NCBI GenBank assembly: GCA_041402125.1
Contig: JAWKSY010000003.1
Coordinates: 124,001 to 188,000 of the forward strand
Reading direction: 5' to 3'
Origin: JAWKSY01 sp041402125
GTDB lineage: Bacteria; Planctomycetota; GCA-002687715; DRQF01
Length of the DNA: 64,000 bases
Part shown: positions 30,869-38,533 of the stretch, in pieces
Layout of the letters: the number at the start of each line of letters is the position of its first letter
How positions within the stretch are numbered: the stretch's first letter is position 1
Translations under genes and position numbers: made by a program
The notes under the pieces: model-generated
What the model saw: the letters and a program-made list of their open reading frames with translations, nothing else
The model's database searches: none
Told to the model about the DNA's origin: nothing

Positions 30869-31977
30869 CTCGCCCCCTCCGCCGGACGATCTCCGACGCG
30901 CCGCACGCCGGCGCGGTCCGAGCCGAGTCCGGTGCCGATGGAACGGAAGCGCAGGCACACCGCCAGACGCTGGCCCGATTCCGAGCGGACGTCCATGTCG
31001 ACGGCCTGTCGCGCGAAGAGCCGCTTCGCGAGCGGGAATCCGACACCGCGTCCGAAGGAATTGTACAGCAGGGATTCGCCCGGGGCGCAAAGTCGGCCGA
31101 GCTGATCCGCGTCGAGCCGGTGCCCCTCCTCGATGATGCGGAGCTCGACGCCCCCGGCCTCCTCCCGGGTCCGGATCGCGATGCTCTCCGGGCGCCCGGC
31201 GGGCTCGAGGGCGCCGCGCAGGAGGCACTCCAGCGCGAGACGCGCGAGCTTCGGATCGGCCGCGATCTCGGGCAGATCCTCGGACAGCTCGACCGCGATC
31301 GGGACCGAGGTGACGCCCACGCCGCGGATGACCTCGCGCACGAGCGCCGGGAGGCTGACCGGCGCGATGTGGGGGGCCGAGGTCTCGTCCGCGAGGCGCA
31401 ACAGCTTGAGATGGCGATCGAGCTCGCGCATCTCGCGGCGCGCGTGACTGATGTGACGGTGCGCGGGATCGCTGGGCCGGATGTCCTGGAGCAGGAGCTG
31501 CAGCCACCCGTCGGCGGAACTCAGGTGCGGCCCCAGCGCCCGACCGATCGAGCCGAGGAGCCGGGCCGCGAACTCGGGATCGCGACCGGCGTCGGGCGCG
31601 GACTCGACCGGAGCGGGGCCGGCCACGGCGCGCGGAGCCGCGCGGACGAGGGCGGCGAGCCGGTCCGCGACCTCCGAGAGGAGGTAGGGCTCGGCGATCG
31701 TCGCCACGCGCGGTTCCTCGGCGGCGCCCCCCTTCGCGCCGGTGGGGCAGATGCAGAGGACGTGATCGGCGACGCGCGCGAAGCTCGCGCGAGCCAGGGC
31801 CTCGCGCACCCCGGGCGCGTCGCGGTGCACGAGTCCGCGCGTCGCGGGGTCGTCCTCCAGCCGGCGCAGGAACTCCTCGACGCGGCGGCAGGGGTGCACG
31901 TCGAAGCCCTGGCGGGCGAGGTAGGCGCGCAGCGCGCGTTCGTTCGGACCCTCGGGGTGGAACGACGCGAGAGGCAT
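30865..31977 (-). CDS. Degenerate histidine-kinase-like protein with N-terminal pseudo-receiver
   Basis: A 370-residue soluble protein. Residues 1-112 resemble a receiver domain with EPY (96-98) where KPF is expected and no convincing phosphoacceptor Asp. Residues 138-200 form a dimerisation-like helical pair (LLGSIGRALGPHLSSADGWLQ) without the HExxN box. Residues 205-345 look like a GHKL ATPase fold, but the N-box is replaced (ECLLRGALEP), G1 is IIEEGH and only the last glycine-rich loop is recognisable (GRGVGFPLAKRL). It is translationally coupled to the following GAF/GGDKF gene. Probably a scaffold or sensor partner without kinase activity. GTG 32001 is an alternative start. Confidence 0.65.
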   Translation of the reverse strand: MPLASFHPEGPNERALRAYLARQGFDVHPCRRVEEFLRRLEDDPATRGLVHRDAPGVREALARASFARVADHVLCICPTGAKGGAAEEPRVATIAEPYLLSEVADRLAALVRAAPRAVAGPAPVESAPDAGRDPEFAARLLGSIGRALGPHLSSADGWLQLLLQDIRPSDPAHRHISHARREMRELDRHLKLLRLADETSAPHIAPVSLPALVREVIRGVGVTSVPIAVELSEDLPEIAADPKLARLALECLLRGALEPAGRPESIAIRTREEAGGVELRIIEEGHRLDADQLGRLCAPGESLLYNSFGRGVGFPLAKRLFARQAVDMDVRSESGQRLAVCLRFRSIGTGLGSDRAGVRRVGDRPAEGAR

Positions 31978-32343
31978 CGACTGGTGAGAGGTGCTGGTCA
32001 CGACCCGATCCGGCAAAGGCGTTCCCCGAGATACGGGATCTCGGACGGCACGGATCGATTGCCGGGGCTCGCCGCGGGGCGCGCTTCGCGGAGTCGATCC
32101 AGGAACATAAACTTGCACGGAAGCGCCATTTGCGACAGGCTTCCGAAAGGGCGTCTCGGAGTATACCGATTGGGTCCCGAAATGCGACGGGGCAGGTCGG
32201 GGCGCGGGGGGAGAGCGAGCGTATGTTTCTCGTTATCAAGCGTTTATTGCGGGAGCGAAAAACCCGATAAGGATGCGGTGGAGAGGGGCGCCGTCACCCG
32301 GACCTCCTCCGCGCCGAGACCGCCCGATCCGGACCGGAGCTCC
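31978..32343. other. Divergent intergenic region
   Basis: About 365 bases between the minus-strand signalling pair and the plus-strand glycosyltransferase operon; promoters for both should lie here. The part from 32110 to 32270 is less GC-rich than its surroundings (GAGTATACCGAT near 32157, CGTTATCAAGCGTTTATTGC near 32231), but I cannot assign a well-spaced -35/-10 pair. No gene is seen. Confidence 0.45.
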
Positions 32344-33282
32344 ATGGACCTCGACCTCTCGATCATCGTTCCCGTCTTCAACGAGGAGGAGAACGTCGCG
32401 CCCCTCGAGGAGGAGCTCGCCGCGGTCATCGAGACCCTGCCGGGCGCGAGCGAGGTCGTCTTCGTCGACGACGGTTCAAGCGACCGCTCCTCGGAGCGCC
32501 TCGCGGAGGTCGTGGCGCGACGCCCCTGGGCCCGCCTCGTGCGCCTGAAGCGCAACTTCGGCCAGACCCAGGCGATGGCGGCCGGCTTCCATCACGCGCG
32601 CGGCGCCGTGCTCGTCTGCATGGACGCCGACCTCCAGAACGATCCGCGCGACATCCCGCGCCTCCTCGAGGTCATGGACCGCGGCTACGACATCGTCAGC
32701 GGCTGGCGCCGGGACCGGAAGGACAAGATGCTCACGCGGCGTCTGCCCTCGATCTGCGCCAACTGGCTCATCGGTCGCCTCGTGGGGGTGAAGATCCACG
32801 ACTACGGCTGCTCGCTGAAGGCCTACGACGCGCGCGTCATGCGCTCGCTCCACCTCTACAGCGACATGCACCGCTTCCTGCCCGCGCTCGCCTCGAAGTG
32901 CGGCGCCCGCGTGACCGAGATCCCGGTCAACCACCGACCGCGCCGGCACGGGGTGAGCAAGTACGGACTCTCGCGCATCCTGAAGGTCGTGATCGACCTC
33001 ACCGTGATCAAGATGATCGTCGACTTCTCCGGCCGACCGGCGCACGCCTTCGGCAGCATCGGGACGGTCTACCTGCTGATGGCGCTCTTCACCGTGCCCT
33101 TCCTCGCGATCAACCTCACGGTGGGTTACCGGAACAACATGGTGATCCCCTCGGTGCTCGTCCTGACCGCGGTCGGCGCGCTCTACTTCTACGCGATCGG
33201 CGTCCTCGCCGATCTGATCGTCCGGGTCGGCGAACACGACGCGAGCGAGTACGCCCGCTCGACCGCGGTGGAACTCGGATGA
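32344..33282 (+). CDS. GT2 glycosyltransferase, polyprenyl-phosphate sugar transferase type (DPM1/ArnC-like)
   Basis: A 312-residue membrane-attached glycosyltransferase that probably transfers a sugar from a nucleotide to polyprenyl phosphate. The GT-A core has SIIVPVFNEEEN, the donor-binding VDDGSSD (Asp42-Asp43) and the catalytic DxD region DADLQND (94-100). It is followed by HDYGCSLKAYDARVM and NHRPRRHGVSKYGLSRILK, typical of the DPM1/ArnC/YkoT group. Two C-terminal membrane helices (near 240-265 and 275-300) anchor it. It overlaps or abuts the next two genes, forming a polysaccharide operon. Confidence 0.9.
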   Translation: MDLDLSIIVPVFNEEENVAPLEEELAAVIETLPGASEVVFVDDGSSDRSSERLAEVVARRPWARLVRLKRNFGQTQAMAAGFHHARGAVLVCMDADLQNDPRDIPRLLEVMDRGYDIVSGWRRDRKDKMLTRRLPSICANWLIGRLVGVKIHDYGCSLKAYDARVMRSLHLYSDMHRFLPALASKCGARVTEIPVNHRPRRHGVSKYGLSRILKVVIDLTVIKMIVDFSGRPAHAFGSIGTVYLLMALFTVPFLAINLTVGYRNNMVIPSVLVLTAVGALYFYAIGVLADLIVRVGEHDASEYARSTAVELG

Positions 33283-33293
33283 TGGGGGAGACG

Positions 33294-34358
33294 ATGACCG
33301 AATCCGCCGCCGCCTCGAACCGCGCGCCGGCCGTCGATCTCCACGAGTTCGACGTCTCGCTGATCGTGGTCGCCACCGAGGTCGAGGTGGACCTTCCCAG
33401 CTTCGCGGAGATGATCGACGGCTTCCGCCGCGTCTTCCACGAGTCGAACCTCAAGGCGGAGTTCATCGTCGTGGACGACGGGATCGGGGGCGCGTTCTAC
33501 GACGCCCTGGTGTCCCTCAACCGCAGCGTGCCCAACTTCCGCGTCATCCGCTTCCGCCGGACCTTCGGCGAATCGACCTCGCTGCGCATCGCCTCCGAGC
33601 GCGCGCGGGGCGAGTTCATCATCACCAACACGTGGTACGTCCAAGTCAAGCCCGAGGCGGCCCTCGACGCCATCAAGGCGCTCCGCGACGGCGCCGACTT
33701 CGTCGCCGCGGTCCGGACGCCGCGCGTCGACTCCTTCGTCGCGCGGCTCCAGAGCTGGGGCTTCAACACCCTCACGAAGCTCCTGACCAAGGTCAGCTTC
33801 CGCGACCTGAACTGTTCCTTCCGCGGCTACCGGAAGTACGTCCTCGACGCGATCCACTTCCACGGCGACCTGTTCCGCTTCGTGCCCGTGCTCGCGCACG
33901 GCCAGGGATTCCGCGTGGAGGAGATCGAGGTCGTGCACGTGGCCGAGAAGGGGCCGAGCACCTTCTTGAACTTCAGCCTCTACGTGCGCCGGTTCCTCGA
34001 CGTGTTCAGCCTCTTCTTCCTCACGAAGTTCATCAAGAAGCCGCTGCGCTTCTTCGGGCTGACCGGATTCGGACTTTTCTTCCTCGGCGTGGCGCTCGCC
34101 GCCATGCTGCTCTTCCAGAAGTTCTTCGGCGCGGGGACGGCCTTCGACGGGTCGCGCGGTCGGGGCGTGGTGGACCGCCCCGAGACGATCATCGCCGTCC
34201 TTCTCATGGTCCTGGGGCCGATCCTGCTGTCGATCGGACTGATCGGGGAGATCATCATCTTCACGCACGGGCGAGGGCTGACCGACTACCACGTCGATAC
34301 GATCCTGGGGGGGAAGGATGAGGATGAGAGAGAGCGTGACGATACCGACGCCGCCTGA
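33294..34358 (+). CDS. GT2-like protein lacking the DxD motif
   Basis: A 354-residue paralogue of the upstream transferase, with the same GT-A layout and two C-terminal membrane helices (near residues 255-280 and 305-335). The first acidic pair is kept (VVDDGIGG, Asp61-Asp62), but where the upstream enzyme has DADLQNDP this one reads TNTWYVQVKPE (111-121), so the metal-binding aspartates are gone. NCSFRGYRKYVLDAI still matches the DYGCSLKAY region. I chose the ATG at 33294, which follows GGGGGAG; ATGs at 33279 and 33282 are also in frame. Either a non-catalytic partner of its neighbour or an enzyme with a changed mechanism. Confidence 0.8.
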   Translation: MTESAAASNRAPAVDLHEFDVSLIVVATEVEVDLPSFAEMIDGFRRVFHESNLKAEFIVVDDGIGGAFYDALVSLNRSVPNFRVIRFRRTFGESTSLRIASERARGEFIITNTWYVQVKPEAALDAIKALRDGADFVAAVRTPRVDSFVARLQSWGFNTLTKLLTKVSFRDLNCSFRGYRKYVLDAIHFHGDLFRFVPVLAHGQGFRVEEIEVVHVAEKGPSTFLNFSLYVRRFLDVFSLFFLTKFIKKPLRFFGLTGFGLFFLGVALAAMLLFQKFFGAGTAFDGSRGRGVVDRPETIIAVLLMVLGPILLSIGLIGEIIIFTHGRGLTDYHVDTILGGKDEDERERDDTDAA

Positions 34359-35418
34359 AACCGAGGGCCGCGTCGCCCCCCACGCCCCGACCCTCCACCG
34401 CCTCGCGGAGACCGACCGCGGGGAGTGGACGGACTTCGTCCGCTCGCACCGCGACTCGACCCTGTTCCACACGCTCGAGTGGGCGGACATCATCGAGCGC
34501 ACCTTCCAGCACCGCCATCACTACCTCCTCTGCCGGCGCGACGACCGCATCACGGGCATCCTCCCGATGACGCGGGTGAGTTCGGCCTTCTTCGGCACGA
34601 CGCTCATCTCCGCCCCCTTCGGGGTCTACGGCGGCATCCTCTCCGAGGACGCGGAGACGACCGCGACCCTCGTCGAGGGCGCGCGGAAGGTGGGGGAGGA
34701 GCAGGGCGCCAAGTACGTCGAGCTCCGACACCTCGTCCGTCCCGAGCTCGAGCTGCCCCACAACGACCTCTACTGCACCTTCATCGAGGACGTCCCGGAC
34801 ACGGCCGACGGCTGCCTCCAGCGCCTGCCCCGGAAGGCCCGGGCCGAGGTCCGGAAGTGCCTGCGCGAGGACGAGCTCGAGATGGAGGAGGAGTCGATCT
34901 CCCTGGAGGAGTTCCACCGGCTCTTCTCCCTGAACAAGCGCAAGCTGGGCTCCCCGCTGTTCCCCTCGAGCCTCTTCTGGCACATCCGGAACGTCCTCGG
35001 GGACCGGGCGGTGATGCACGTGGTGAAGTGCCGGGGCGAGACCGTCTCGGCGGTCCTGTCCTTCATCCACGGCGACACGCTGATGCCGTACTACTCCGGC
35101 GCGGTCGCGGCGGCGGAGCGATCGCGGGCCAACAACTTCATGTACTTCCGGCTCATGGAGTGGGCGTCCGAGCGGGGTCTCGCCCGCTTCGACTTCGGCC
35201 GCTCGCGCAAGGAGACGGGGTCCTTCGCCTTCAAGAAGCACCAGGGCTTCGAACCGCGCCCGCTCTCCTACGACTACATCCTGGTCCGGGCCGACGAGCT
35301 ACCCTCGCTCAATCCCAGCAACCCGAAATACGAGATCGCCAAGAAGGTCTTCGCCCGGATGCCGCTCTGGATGGCCCAGAAGGTCGGGAGCTGGCTGGTG
35401 AAGCGCGCGCCCTTCTGA
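34318..35418 (+). CDS. FemAB-like GNAT-fold protein (PEP-CTERM/exopolysaccharide-locus type)
   Basis: A 366-residue protein of the FemAB/GNAT-like family. It shows the family pattern STLFHTLEWADIIERTF, GILPMTRVSS, LPRKARAEVRKCLRED, and the C-terminal phrase FDFGRSRKETGSFAFKKHQGF followed by EPRPLSYDY, close to the FemAB-related proteins found with exosortase/PEP-CTERM polysaccharide loci. These probably transfer an amino acid or acyl group to a polysaccharide or lipid intermediate. The ATG at 34318 follows GGGGGAAGG and lies inside the end of the preceding gene (41-base overlap). ATG 34324 and GTG 34336 are alternatives. No exosortase is visible in the window. Confidence 0.82.
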   Translation: MRMRESVTIPTPPETEGRVAPHAPTLHRLAETDRGEWTDFVRSHRDSTLFHTLEWADIIERTFQHRHHYLLCRRDDRITGILPMTRVSSAFFGTTLISAPFGVYGGILSEDAETTATLVEGARKVGEEQGAKYVELRHLVRPELELPHNDLYCTFIEDVPDTADGCLQRLPRKARAEVRKCLREDELEMEEESISLEEFHRLFSLNKRKLGSPLFPSSLFWHIRNVLGDRAVMHVVKCRGETVSAVLSFIHGDTLMPYYSGAVAAAERSRANNFMYFRLMEWASERGLARFDFGRSRKETGSFAFKKHQGFEPRPLSYDYILVRADELPSLNPSNPKYEIAKKVFARMPLWMAQKVGSWLVKRAPF

Positions 35419-35442
35419 TCGGAGCGCGGCTCCCGCCGCCGA

Positions 35443-35471
35443 TTGATCGAACGCCCGGCAATCCCTAAACT
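35443..35471 (+). promoter_or_regulatory. Sigma-70-like promoter for the NtrC-like/lpxH unit
   Basis: TTGATC at 35443-35448 and TAAACT at 35466-35471 are 17 bases apart. The element lies 35 bases upstream of the TTG start at 35507, in the short gap after the FemAB-like gene, so the regulator can be transcribed apart from the polysaccharide operon. Confidence 0.5.
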
Positions 35472-35506
35472 CCGTCGTCGTCGATTCGGGCGACGGAGGA
35501 AGACGA

Positions 35507-36856
35507 TTGAAGGTCCTGATCGCGGACGACGAGAAGAGCATCACCGCCACCCTCTCCGAGGATCTCCAGGAGGCGGGGCACGAGGTCTTCTGCGTCCCGG
35601 ACGGCCAGCGGGCGCTCGAGTACATCAAGCGCGAGCAGCCCGAGTGCCTCGTGACCGACCTGAACATGCCGGGCCTCGACGGCATGTCGCTCCTCGAGGA
35701 GGCGCGGCGCGCGCGGCCGGGACTCCAGGTCATCGTCATCACGGGCTATGCGACGATCGAGAGCGCCGTGAAGGCGATCAAGCTCGGGGCCGCCGACTAC
35801 GTCCAGAAGCCCTTCCTCAACGACCACATCGTCTCGATCCTCGAGCGCATCACGAAGCTCGTCGAACTCGAGCGCGAGAACGCCGTGCTCCGCGAGCAGC
35901 TCGACGAGATCCATTCGGTGGAGAACATCGTCGGGAAGTCCCGGCCGATGCAGGACGTCGTCCGGACGATCAAGACCGTCTCGCGCACCGACTCGAGCAT
36001 CCTCATCGTCGGCGAGACCGGAACCGGCAAGGAGGTCATCGCCAAGGCGATTCACAACCTCTCGAGCCGCAAGAACGCGCCGATGGTGACGATCTCGTGC
36101 GGCGCGATCCCGGCGACCCTCCTCGAGGACGAGCTCTTCGGGCACGAGAAGGGCGCCTACACCGACGCGCGCGACCGCAAGATCGGACGCTTCGAGCGGG
36201 CCGACGGCGGCACCTTCTTCCTCGACGACATCGACGACATGCCGATGGAGACGCAGGTCAAGCTCCTGCGCATCCTCCAGGAGCGGGAGTTCGAGCGACT
36301 CGGCGGCGAGAAGACGATCAAGATCGACGTCCGCGTCATCGCGGCGAGCAAGGTCGACCTCCGCGGACTCGTCGAGGAGGGGCGCTTCCGCAACGACCTC
36401 TACTACCGCCTGAACGTCGTCCCGATCCAGCTCCCGCCGCTGCGCGAGCGCCACGGCGACATCCCGCTGCTCGCCGCGCACTTCGTCAACCGCTACGGCG
36501 GGGGGCGCCGCTACGAGATCAAGGCCGACGTCATGGCGGCGATGGAGGCCTACTACTGGCCGGGCAACGTCCGCGAGCTCGAGCACGCCATCGAACGGGC
36601 GATCGCCTTCGCCGGCAACGGGCACGTCCTGAAGAAGGACTACCTCGTCGAGACCTCGCCCATCCACAAGAAGGCGCTCGCCGTTCCGACGAGCCTGATG
36701 ACGCTCAAGCAGTTCGTCGAGGAGGCGGAGCGCGAGCACATCGAGAACATCCTGAAGACCACCAACAGCCACAAGGCGCAGGCGGCCGGCGTGCTGGGCA
36801 TCAGCCGGAAGAACCTCTGGGAGAAGATGCGCCAGTACGGCATCGAGTCGGAATGA
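35507..36856 (+). CDS. NtrC-like response regulator with altered sigma-54 contact loop (GAYTDA)
   Basis: A 449-residue REC-AAA+-HTH protein. REC is complete (DDEKS, phosphoacceptor Asp51, TGYAT, Lys101 in QKPF). Walker A GETGTGKE at 169-176 is normal. The sigma-54 contact loop reads GAYTDA (216-221) instead of GAFTGA, and Walker B is FFLDDIDDM with Asp241 in place of the usual Glu. A Fis-type HTH ends the protein (AQAAGVLGISRKNLWEKMRQYG). It may therefore not drive sigma-54 open-complex formation. The start is TTG with GGAGGA upstream. Its position next to glycosyltransferases recalls PrsR-type regulators of exopolysaccharide loci. The stop overlaps lpxH. Confidence 0.85.
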   Translation: MKVLIADDEKSITATLSEDLQEAGHEVFCVPDGQRALEYIKREQPECLVTDLNMPGLDGMSLLEEARRARPGLQVIVITGYATIESAVKAIKLGAADYVQKPFLNDHIVSILERITKLVELERENAVLREQLDEIHSVENIVGKSRPMQDVVRTIKTVSRTDSSILIVGETGTGKEVIAKAIHNLSSRKNAPMVTISCGAIPATLLEDELFGHEKGAYTDARDRKIGRFERADGGTFFLDDIDDMPMETQVKLLRILQEREFERLGGEKTIKIDVRVIAASKVDLRGLVEEGRFRNDLYYRLNVVPIQLPPLRERHGDIPLLAAHFVNRYGGGRRYEIKADVMAAMEAYYWPGNVRELEHAIERAIAFAGNGHVLKKDYLVETSPIHKKALAVPTSLMTLKQFVEEAEREHIENILKTTNSHKAQAAGVLGISRKNLWEKMRQYGIESE

Positions 36857-37620
36857 ACGCCGACGCCCGCGCGATCTGGTTCGTCTCGGACGTCCACCTC
36901 GTCCAGGGCGATCGACCCTACCTCGAGCAGTTCCTGGCCTTCCTCGACCGCGCCCTCGCCGAGGCCGACGAGCTGTGGATCGTCGGCGACCTCTTCGAGT
37001 TCTGGATCGGCGAGCGTCAGACCCGCGACGGCTTCTACGACGACCTCTTCGCGCGGCTCGCCGAGTTCGGGAGGAGCTGCGGACCCGTCCACGTCGTGCA
37101 CGGCAACCGGGACTTCCTGATGGGGGAGGAGTTCCGGCGCGCGGGCTGCCGCCTCGAGCCCGACCGGAACCGGCTCGAGCTCGGCGGCCTCGACGTGCAC
37201 GTCTCGCACGGAGACGAGCTCTGCGTCGACGACCTCTCCTACCAGCGGGCCCGCGTCGTCATGCGGTCGCGACCGGCGCGCTTCGTGGCCGCGCTCCTGC
37301 CGGGCGCCCTCGGCGGCTGGCTCGCCCGCCGCTACCGGCGGATCAGCGAGCGGAAGAAGGCCCGCAAGAAGGCCGTCACGGGCAACCGCTTCCACACCAT
37401 CGAGCGGGGCCTCGAGGAGCTGGCGGCCCGGATCGATCCGGACGTCGTGATCTGCGGGCACATCCACTTCCCGGCGGACCAGGTGCTCGAGTTCGCGGGC
37501 CGGTCCCGGCGCATCATCACGACCGGCGCGTGGGAGGAGGGGCCCAACTACATCGTCTGGCGCGCCGGCGACTTCGAGCTGCGCCGGTTCGACCCCGCCG
37601 CCCCTTGCCCAAGTCCTTGA
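36853..37620 (+). CDS. lpxH: UDP-2,3-diacylglucosamine diphosphatase (LpxH-like)
   Basis: A 255-residue calcineurin-like metallophosphoesterase that cleaves UDP-2,3-diacylglucosamine to lipid X in lipid A synthesis. The five metal motifs are present: SDVHL (12-16), GDLFEFW (45-51), GNRD (84-87), VSHGDELC and GHIHFP near the C-terminus. The FEFW after GDL and the basic insert (RRISERKKARKKAV) fit LpxH rather than general phosphoesterases. The ATG at 36853 overlaps the regulator's stop, so the two are coupled. Its presence supports a lipid-A-containing outer membrane. Confidence 0.85.
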   Translation: MNADARAIWFVSDVHLVQGDRPYLEQFLAFLDRALAEADELWIVGDLFEFWIGERQTRDGFYDDLFARLAEFGRSCGPVHVVHGNRDFLMGEEFRRAGCRLEPDRNRLELGGLDVHVSHGDELCVDDLSYQRARVVMRSRPARFVAALLPGALGGWLARRYRRISERKKARKKAVTGNRFHTIERGLEELAARIDPDVVICGHIHFPADQVLEFAGRSRRIITTGAWEEGPNYIVWRAGDFELRRFDPAAPCPSP

Positions 37621-37712
37621 CTTTCATAACCTTGCCCTCCCGCCCGGCCCTCCGGGACCGGCGGGGCGCGGACGAGCGGCCGACGCCGTAAATCCTTGTC
37701 ACACAGAGGGTC

Positions 37713-38385
37713 ATGCGCCTGCTTCGAGTCGTCACGATCGACGGTCCCGCGGGGGCTGGCAAGAGCACGGTCGCGCGCCGGCTCGCCAGGAGGCTGGGAT
37801 TCCGCTTCCTGGACACCGGCGCGATGTATCGCGCGGTCACGCTCTGCGCCCTCCGGGCGGACGTCGCGGCCGACGACGACGCGGCCCTGGCGACGCTCCT
37901 CGAGGGATGCGGCTGGACTTCGACGGCGAAGCGGGCTGGAGCTCGACGGCGTCGTCCTCGGCGAGGAGATCCGGACGCGCGAGGTCACGTCTCGCGTCTC
38001 GGCCTACGCCGCCCACCCGCTGGTGCGAGCGGCGATGGGGCGGGCGCAGCGTCGGATCGGCGAGGACGGCGACCTCGTCTGCGAGGGCCGCGACATGGGG
38101 ACGGTCGTGTTCCCGGACGCGGCGGTGAAGATCTATCTCGACGCATCGCCCGCGGAGCGGGCCCGGCGTCGGACGGCCGAGCTTCGCGAGAAGGGCGAGG
38201 CGGCCGACGAGCAGTCGATCCGGACCGAGATCGAGCGGCGCGACCGCCTCGACTCGGAACGGGAGGAGGCCCCGCTGCGGCGGTCTCCGGAGCAGGTGTA
38301 CGTCGACTCGAGCGCGAAGGATCGCGACTCGGTCGTCGCGGAGCTGGAGCGCCTCGCGCGCGAGCGGCTCGAACAGTTGACCTGA
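37713..38385 (+). CDS. cmk: Cytidylate kinase, frame-disrupted
   Basis: Phosphorylates CMP and dCMP with ATP. The N-terminus has the P-loop DGPAGAGKST and GFRFLDTGAMYRAVTL. The frame then breaks twice, near 37905 and near 37938: RLDFDGEAG in one frame joins LELDGVVLGEEIRTREVTSRVSAYA in another, after which the rest is continuous (CEGRDMGTVVFPDA, KIYLDASPAERARRR, RDRLDSEREEAPL). All cmk motifs are present, so I infer two indel errors rather than loss. The pair cmk-rpsA is a classic bacterial neighbourhood. Confidence 0.88.
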
Positions 38386-38423
38386 CCGGTCGTCGACCGG
38401 TCACGGGGACGCGACACGTCCCC
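38383..38423. repeat. Palindrome and hairpin between cmk and rpsA
   Basis: The cmk stop codon begins a near-perfect palindrome, TGACCGGTCG-T-CGACCGGTCA (38383-38403). It is followed at once by a second stem, GGGGACG-CGACA-CGTCCCC (38405-38423). They may terminate cmk transcripts or form part of the rpsA leader, about 110 bases upstream of the rpsA ATG. Confidence 0.5.
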
Positions 38424-38533
38424 GGGCGCCGCGTTCCTCGTCGTGAGGGGCGGGCGTCTCGATCGAAACCCCGATTCCCATCGGGACCCGTCGTCGGTGT
38501 CGGACGGAGCGGGCCCCGCAGCGTGACCCTTTC

